NCBI GenBank assembly: GCA_964449465.1
Contig: CAYVBK010000007.1
Location: forward strand, 1 to 64,000
From: CAYRXM01 sp964449465
GTDB lineage: Bacteria; Chloroflexota; Anaerolineae; JAFGEY01
Reading direction: 5' to 3'
Length of the DNA: 64,000 nt
The translations under genes were made by a program, and so were the position numbers. Positions 59,549 to 64,000 of the stretch are shown piece by piece; positions within the stretch are counted from its first letter, which is position 1; every line of letters begins with the position of its first letter. A model generated the notes under the pieces. The model saw only the letters and a list, made by a program, of their open reading frames with translations. It was not told where the DNA came from and made no database searches.

Positions 59549-60424
59549 CTATTCTCCTCCAGATGCGGGCATCTGGGCACGTTTGAGTGCGGTGTCCAGT
59601 GTTCGCTGCACCAGTACGCCGATCAGGTGGGTGCGCTGAGCGGCCCCGCCGCGCACGTCGTTGATCGGACGGGCCGCTTTTTGAGCTGTTTGAGCGGCCG
59701 CTGCCAGGGCTTCCTGGTCTGGCACCCGGCCGATTAACACCTGCGCTGCCTGCGGCACGGGCAGGGGGACCGGAGCGACAGCGCTGAGGGCGATGCGGGC
59801 GTCGGCGATTTTGCCGTCTTGATCGAGGGCCAGCCATGTGCCGACTCCGGCAACGGCAATGTCCATCTCGTGGCGTGGCGTGAATCGCCGGTAGGCGGCT
59901 GCGCTGCGCGGCGCGGGTGGCGGCAGGTGGAGCGACACCAGCAACTCGTCGGGGCCGAGTATCGTCTGGCCCGGCCCGGTGCAAAATGCGTCGGCCGACA
60001 GCACTCGCCTCCCGGCCGGCCCGGCGATGGTGCAGCTTGTGCTGTAGACAATCAGCGCGGGGATCGAGTCGGCGCTGGGAGCGGCGTTGCACAGGTTGCC
60101 GCCGATGGTGGCGCGGTTCTGGATCGCCGCGCCGCCGATGATCGACACGGCATCAACCAGGCCGGGATACTGTTCGCACACGGTCGGGTGAGCGACCAGA
60201 TCGGCGCAGGTCACTGCGGCGCCCAGAGTGAGACCGGCTTCGTCAACCGAGATGCGGGTCAGTTCGGGGATGTGCTTGATGTCGATCAGGCAGTCGGGCG
60301 CGATCCGCCCATAGCGTATCTTGACCAGCAGGTCAGTACCCCCGGCCAGTGGTCGGGCGTCTGCGCTGAGCAAGGCGATGGCCTGTTCAACTGTGGTGGG
60401 AGCCTGATAATCAAATAGGTTCAT
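59549..60424 (-). CDS. FAD-binding subunit of the molybdoenzyme (CoxM-type)
   Basis: 291 residues. LLSADARPLAGGTDLLVKIRYGRI (about 18-41) and AIQNRATIGGNLCNAAPSADSIP (about 99-121) are the FAD pyrophosphate-binding loops of the vanillyl-alcohol-oxidase-type fold. Then comes the CO dehydrogenase C-terminal domain. First gene of the four-gene unit FAD-FeS-Mo-MoaD, started by AGGAG. Its upstream region consists of a MITE-like element at 60455-60598, so its promoter was not located. Confidence 0.92.
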   Translation of the reverse strand: MNLFDYQAPTTVEQAIALLSADARPLAGGTDLLVKIRYGRIAPDCLIDIKHIPELTRISVDEAGLTLGAAVTCADLVAHPTVCEQYPGLVDAVSIIGGAAIQNRATIGGNLCNAAPSADSIPALIVYSTSCTIAGPAGRRVLSADAFCTGPGQTILGPDELLVSLHLPPPAPRSAAAYRRFTPRHEMDIAVAGVGTWLALDQDGKIADARIALSAVAPVPLPVPQAAQVLIGRVPDQEALAAAAQTAQKAARPINDVRGGAAQRTHLIGVLVQRTLDTALKRAQMPASGGE

Positions 60425-60454
60425 AACGATTTCTCCTTATTGTGGATGAGTCCA

Positions 60455-60598
60455 CTGAAAAACCACCAAGAACCAGGTGAACAAAGAATGTTGATGCTTG
60501 TGTGAACAATTCAAAAGCTTGATGTGAACAATTTAAGCTCAGTCTGAATTTTCTTGACATCCTTGGCGGATAAGGCCCTCTTTTTCAGGGGAGTTATG
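60455..60598. repeat. MITE-like element, family A
   Basis: 144 bp with ends CTGAAAAACC and CTCTTTTTCAG. CCAAGAACCAGGTGAACAAAG near the left end recalls the CACCAAG...CAAAG blocks of the copies at 1-44 and 17898-18004. Non-coding. It lies just upstream of the CoxM-type gene and could influence its expression. Confidence 0.6.
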
Positions 60599-60739
60599 CA
60601 GTGTATCGTGATTTCATTCTACCATATCTTCCAGCGATGTTCAATCATAAAAATAGACTTGTCAGGTCTGATGTGTGCAGCGCGCAGGGGCCAGGTATGT
60701 TCAATGCCATGTCGCATATTTACCCATAAAAATAACCGA

Positions 60740-61285
60740 GTATGTAGGCGAACAGACACCATTCGCCATAGCGCCATTCGTACAGCGATGCGATGAGCTG
60801 CCGGTTGTCTGCCTGGCCAACGCCTGGGCCAGCATATGTCCGGCCCAGCCTGCGCCAACAATCAATATCCGGCGACTGAACTGGGACAGACGGAATAGCG
60901 TGGCGTATGTCCAGCGCCACACAGTCAGGCCAATCAGGGCGGCGCCGACAAAAAAGAGGAAAAAAAGGCGCGGTAGCACATTGCGCGGCAAGAGAAAATA
61001 GGCGACCAGATAGCCGATGCCTATGATGGCTAGCACAGCCGTGATCCGCCTCAGCACAGCGAGCCGCATGGTGGCAACAGGAATGGTGTACAGATCGCCC
61101 AACCAGGCCAATACCCACCAACTCGCAGTTAACAGAGGAAACCATAGCCAGCGATACCCGACCAGTTCAACAAGAGATTGTCTGTCGATCCATGCCTATG
61201 CCCATATCGAGACGAGTATCGCCGCATTGATACACAGCGCATCCATGACCAACAGCAAAATGCGCCTTGATAAGAAATGCGGCGA
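60740..61285 (-). pseudogene. Decayed undecaprenyl-phosphate sugar transferase (N-terminal part)
   Basis: Pieces in two frames resemble the N-terminal membrane and CoA-binding-like part of exopolysaccharide glycosyl-1-phosphate transferases. SRRILLLVMDALCINAAILVSIW (about 61205-61280) is in one frame. WLWFPLLTASWWVLAWLGDLYTIPV and later RRITAVLAIIGIGYLVAYFLLPRN and RRILIVGAGWAGHMLAQALARQ (about 60790-61150) are in another. A frame break occurs near 61200, and nothing of the catalytic domain follows after about 60790. So this is a gene remnant. The flanks to 60599 and 61547 hold no recognisable gene. Confidence 0.6.
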
Positions 61286-61547
61286 CGCTCGAAACAATAA
61301 ATGAGCAGGCTGGGCCAATTTCGATTCATTTGAGCCATCTACAAACGCTAATGATTCGCTCATTCTTGACCTCTATGTTGCTGGTTTTCCCGATCTGGCC
61401 CAAGACCCTACATGGAAAATCGCCCCTCCTTGAGGAGAGCAGCACGCCGTGCTGCGCAGCGGTGTCCGTGCGGGGCGCCACTCGGTTGGTTGGGTGCGTT
61501 TGGTAGAATGCCGTCGAAACCAACGAGGCGCAGCTATCTGCCCGTTT

Positions 61548-62981
61548 TTATTCCACACGCCGGGCGCGCGCCGCCATGTAGGGCTTGCCGGGCAGTTCGA
61601 TCCGTGTTTTGCCGCTAAACAGGCCCGGCAGCGGCGAGATGGTCATCTCCCAGGTGTCAATGAGGTCAATCTGATACTGTCCCTCGGCTGGCAAGGGCAT
61701 ATACCAGTACAGGGGTTGATGCTCACCCCAATAGACCAGGTAATAATGCCCTTCCTGTCCGCCACAGGCCACATCCCAGCCCCACGGCAGCGGCTCCAGC
61801 CCTTTGACCGGCGCGGCCTCGATAATTTGGCGCAAAAAGGCAATGCGCGCCGGGCTTTGCCCATACAACGCGCCCCCTTTGGACCACCACAAAATATCTT
61901 GTGGATGCACATAGGTTTCGCCGTGCCCCACATAGCCGCCGCGCACCACACCCTGCCAAAAATTGTGCGTCAGCCGCTGCGCCGTGATGTTGCCCCAGCC
62001 GTGATGGATGTTGCCCTCATAGCGGCACTCGTCCACCACCACCGGCTTGCGACACTGCTGCCGCCACAGCGACACCTGCTCCATATTGGGCCGCTGAATG
62101 CTCTGATGTGTCACCCAGGGCTTGGAGTGATCATAGAACTCGTGGCAGTTGTGGATCGAACGCAAATGCTGATAGGGGTCACATTCCTGGACGATGCGAA
62201 AAAAACGATCCCAATCCAGCATGCTCTTGGATTTCATCAAATCGTACTCGTTTGCCATAGACCACCATACATTGCGATAGGCGGCCAGGCGGGCCACCAC
62301 ATAGCGCAAATAGCGGTCGTCGGTCTGCGCCTCCATCGTACCAAAGCCCCAGCGGTCATAGGGGTGAAACAAGATCAGGTCGGCCTCGATGCCCAAATCT
62401 CGCAAATTGCCGACGCGCTGCTCCAGGTGACGGAAAAATGCCGGGTTAAAGCGCGTCCAATCCCAGCCCTTTTCCGGCGACCCCGCAAACGGGTAAAAAG
62501 GCGGCTCGTTGTGATTGAAATCATAGTGCTTGGGAAACACACACATACGCATCTTGTTGAATGGAGCGGCGCCGAGTGTGCGCAGTGTTTGCTCTTCCAG
62601 TTCGTCCCCTTGATGGTTCCACACATAACATGTCGTGCCGAACGAAAAGTGTGGCGTGCCGTCGGCATAGGCAAAATGGTAGGTGTTATGCACCCGCACC
62701 GGCCCATGACTGTTCGCGGCCGGCTCGATGCAGACAAACGACCCGTGCAGGCCGTCCAGGGCGGGGCAGTTGCTGGTGGTGACATAGCTCCACTCGCCGG
62801 GCGTGTCGGGCATGCAGCGCACCCGATAAATGCCCTCGCCGTCGTAAAAACCATCCGCCTGGATCGCGCGATGTTTGAATTGAAACCGCGCCCCAAAAGT
62901 CACATCGAGGAAAGGGTTGCCCTCTTGGGTACCTGGCGCGCTGACCTCAAAAATGTCCCATTGTCGAACCTGCTCGCTCAT
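61548..62981 (-). CDS. DUF5060/DUF4038-type putative glycoside hydrolase
   Basis: 477 residues in three parts. The N-terminal immunoglobulin-like DUF5060 domain (NPFLDVTFGARFQFKHRAIQADGFYDGEGIYRVRCMPDTPGEWSY) is followed by a TIM barrel (about 100-400) with YHFAYADGTPHFSFGTTCYVWNHQ and WWSMANEYDLMKS (candidate acid/base Glu, as in WxxxNE of clan A). PVVVDECRYEGNIHHGW carries the candidate nucleophile Glu, and a C-terminal beta domain completes it. Related proteins act on pectic or plant glycans such as apiose- or rhamnose-containing chains. The exact substrate is unknown. No signal peptide. Confidence 0.8.
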   Translation of the reverse strand: MSEQVRQWDIFEVSAPGTQEGNPFLDVTFGARFQFKHRAIQADGFYDGEGIYRVRCMPDTPGEWSYVTTSNCPALDGLHGSFVCIEPAANSHGPVRVHNTYHFAYADGTPHFSFGTTCYVWNHQGDELEEQTLRTLGAAPFNKMRMCVFPKHYDFNHNEPPFYPFAGSPEKGWDWTRFNPAFFRHLEQRVGNLRDLGIEADLILFHPYDRWGFGTMEAQTDDRYLRYVVARLAAYRNVWWSMANEYDLMKSKSMLDWDRFFRIVQECDPYQHLRSIHNCHEFYDHSKPWVTHQSIQRPNMEQVSLWRQQCRKPVVVDECRYEGNIHHGWGNITAQRLTHNFWQGVVRGGYVGHGETYVHPQDILWWSKGGALYGQSPARIAFLRQIIEAAPVKGLEPLPWGWDVACGGQEGHYYLVYWGEHQPLYWYMPLPAEGQYQIDLIDTWEMTISPLPGLFSGKTRIELPGKPYMAARARRVE

Positions 62982-62994
62982 CTTGACTCCTCAA

Positions 62995-63861
62995 TTAGAA
63001 TATCTTGCGATAGACACGATGCACTTTGAAAGGCTTTCCGATATTGAGAAAGGCCAACAAAAATCCCACAGTTTTGCCCTCGTGTACGATCACCTTGACC
63101 ATTTCGGGGCGGGTGATCTGGAGCATTTGGGCGGCGGCGATGGCCCCATCTTCTGGCGTGACCGGGGCATATTCCCAGTTTTGGGTAAAGGTGTGATTAT
63201 AGGCATCAATGACCCCCGGCACGGCCTGGCGCACCTCATCCCACGAGGTAAAATGTTTGATCTGGAGACCGCGCCGCTCTTGCACCTTGTCGGCCAGCCG
63301 ACGCACCCGCTCAGGCAGTTCAAATTTGCGTATATCCAGACAAAACGAGGTAAAATCTACTTCTTTTTCCAGGCCGATATGCTCGACCAGGCGGTTATAG
63401 TATTCGTAATTATAAGGCATACTCATCGCCGGCAGATACTCAAATCCCCGATAGAGCATGCCGATGCCTTCAAACACGCTAAAGCCTTTGGGTCCGATGA
63501 TCCGCTCCAGTCCGCGCGCCCGACACCACGCTATCGCAGCGTCGAACAACCCATCGGCCGCCTGTTGATCGTCAATGGCGTCAAACAGGTAGAAAAACCC
63601 GCACTTTTTTTGATGATACTGGTTGTACAGGCGATTTTCCAGCACGGCGATGCGCCCGACCGTTTCTTGTCCGTTTTGAGCCAAAAAGAAATCGGCTTCC
63701 GAGTGGAGGAAAAAGGGGTTGCGTTTGCGGTTTACCTGTCGCCAGGCGTCGGAACGCATAGGCGGCACCCAATAGAGGCTGTGACGATACAGGTCAAAAG
63801 GAAACTGAACAAAACGACGGGCCAACGCCCGTCGTGTGGTGTCGAGCCGGAAAATTTGCAT
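62995..63861 (-). CDS. GNAT-like acyltransferase, C-terminally shortened relative of the 55235-56386 protein
   Basis: 288 residues from ATG 63861 (GAGGAG nearby). The N-terminal two-thirds match the paralogue's pattern: FVQFPFDLYRHSLYWVPPMRSDAW, TVGRIAVLENRLY, RIIGPKGFSVFEGIGMLYRGFE. It ends after GKTVGFLLAFLNIGKPFKVHRVYRKIF, about where the paralogue goes on to its QxxG acetyl-CoA loop. So the second acyl-CoA-binding part is missing, either a natural short form or a truncation. 13 bases before the glycoside hydrolase start. Confidence 0.65.
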   Translation of the reverse strand: MQIFRLDTTRRALARRFVQFPFDLYRHSLYWVPPMRSDAWRQVNRKRNPFFLHSEADFFLAQNGQETVGRIAVLENRLYNQYHQKKCGFFYLFDAIDDQQAADGLFDAAIAWCRARGLERIIGPKGFSVFEGIGMLYRGFEYLPAMSMPYNYEYYNRLVEHIGLEKEVDFTSFCLDIRKFELPERVRRLADKVQERRGLQIKHFTSWDEVRQAVPGVIDAYNHTFTQNWEYAPVTPEDGAIAAAQMLQITRPEMVKVIVHEGKTVGFLLAFLNIGKPFKVHRVYRKIF

Positions 63862-63891
63862 ATCTCTTCTCCTCAACTCGATCATGACTCG

Positions 63892-63931
63892 AAAACAGCC
63901 CTGGCAGGCTCAGAGAAACCTGCCAGGGCTG
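63892..63931 (-). terminator. Terminator of the gene entering from the right edge
   Basis: CAGCCCTGGCAGG (63896-63908) pairs with CCTGCCAGGGCTG (63919-63931), and the stem extends with one mismatch. The A-run at 63892-63895 is a T-run on the minus strand. It lies 14 bases beyond the stop of the partial gene. Confidence 0.8.
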
Positions 63932-63944
63932 AGGCCGGCGGCAC

Positions 63945-64000
63945 TTATTTGTGATAGTAAACGTCCCACCCCATATAATTGCTCAAGGCTTCGTTGATCG
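63945..64000 (-). CDS. 3' end of a minus-strand gene, product unknown
   Basis: The last bases read, on the minus strand, INEALSNYMGWDVYYHK followed by TAA at 63945-63947. That this is a real C-terminus is supported by the strong terminator just behind it. Too short to assign. The glycoside hydrolase and GNAT genes downstream start a separate unit after the terminator. Confidence 0.5.
   Translation of the reverse strand, partial: INEALSNYMGWDVYYHK

Noticed and set aside
56814..60424. Aerobic CO dehydrogenase (coxLMS)
   Set aside because: Subunit organisation is similar, but the CO-specific active-site CSFR-type motif is not visible in the large subunit.
61449..63029. 526-codon plus-strand frame
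   Set aside because: Opposite a recognisable DUF5060-type hydrolase. Composition is rich in Arg/His/Pro with no domain.

Overview
The window looks like chromosome from a mesophilic member of the phylum Chloroflexota, probably an Anaerolineae or Caldilineae relative and possibly metagenome-derived. This rests on the gene mix: a diphosphate-type phosphofructokinase, tandem SPFH proteins, YfhO-type membrane glycan proteins, crtB/crtI, a CoxLMS-type molybdoenzyme and a large fucosidase locus driven by an Opp-type transporter. Base composition is moderately GC-rich, and several promoters match the sigma-70 consensus (TTGACA/TATAAT) well. The taxonomic call is inference.

Layout. 1-1560 (+): remains of a diversity-generating retroelement (DGR), with a reverse transcriptase lacking its normal N-terminus, an accessory (Avd-type) four-helix protein with a +1 frame break, and an adenine-rich template repeat. 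No variable-repeat target gene is in the window. 1828-7695 (-): two SPFH proteins, a MraY/WecA-type phosphosugar transferase, PPi-phosphofructokinase, an inactivated M41-peptidase-like protein and a Gfo/Idh/MocA oxidoreductase. 7849-10773 (-): a Ni/Co ECF transporter operon (cbiM, PDGLE subunit, cbiQ, cbiO) ending in a fur-family regulator, with a Nur-like TTGCAA-N4-TTGCAA box by its promoter. 10881-13310: arfB, a VOC protein, a response regulator that appears to start with ACG, and a small membrane protein. A tRNA-Leu(TAA) follows. 13547-24192: an FGGY kinase, a large membrane glycosyltransferase-like protein, rpsT, an atypical response regulator and a 1403-residue YfhO-flippase fusion. tRNA-Lys(CTT) at 24235. 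24324-31848 (-): phytoene synthase, phytoene desaturase, MFS exporter, P2-type cation ATPase and a Rieske oxygenase. 32200-37944 (-): carboxyltransferase subunits of a biotin-dependent carboxylase/decarboxylase, small membrane proteins, an acyltransferase and a HIT hydrolase.

38060-55213 (+) is one functional block: a LacI regulator with its own promoter and operator, a Tat-exported lipoprotein solute-binding protein, two Opp/Dpp-type permeases (no ATPase nearby), a GH151-like fucosidase, three GH29 fucosidases, an aldo-keto reductase, a nucleotidyltransferase-fold protein, a GDP-mannose 3,5-epimerase-like enzyme, a GHMP kinase and a tandem cytidylyltransferase-like protein. I read it as uptake and trimming of alpha-L-fucosyl or alpha-L-galactosyl glycans, coupled to sugar phosphorylation and nucleotide activation. 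The second half of that chain is inference and is the least described part. 55235-64000 (mostly -): GNAT-type proteins, a MoaD-like protein with a three-subunit xanthine dehydrogenase/CO dehydrogenase-family enzyme, a decayed sugar transferase and a DUF5060-type glycoside hydrolase.

Two families of short non-coding inverted-repeat elements (MITE-like) are scattered through the window. Family A has ends CTGAAAAA...TTTTTCAG (right end at 1-44; 17898, 41246, 60455). Family B has ends CTGTCGGAGA...TCTCCGACAG (18005, 43810, 46083). A family A element sits exactly where the DGR reverse transcriptase loses its N-terminus.
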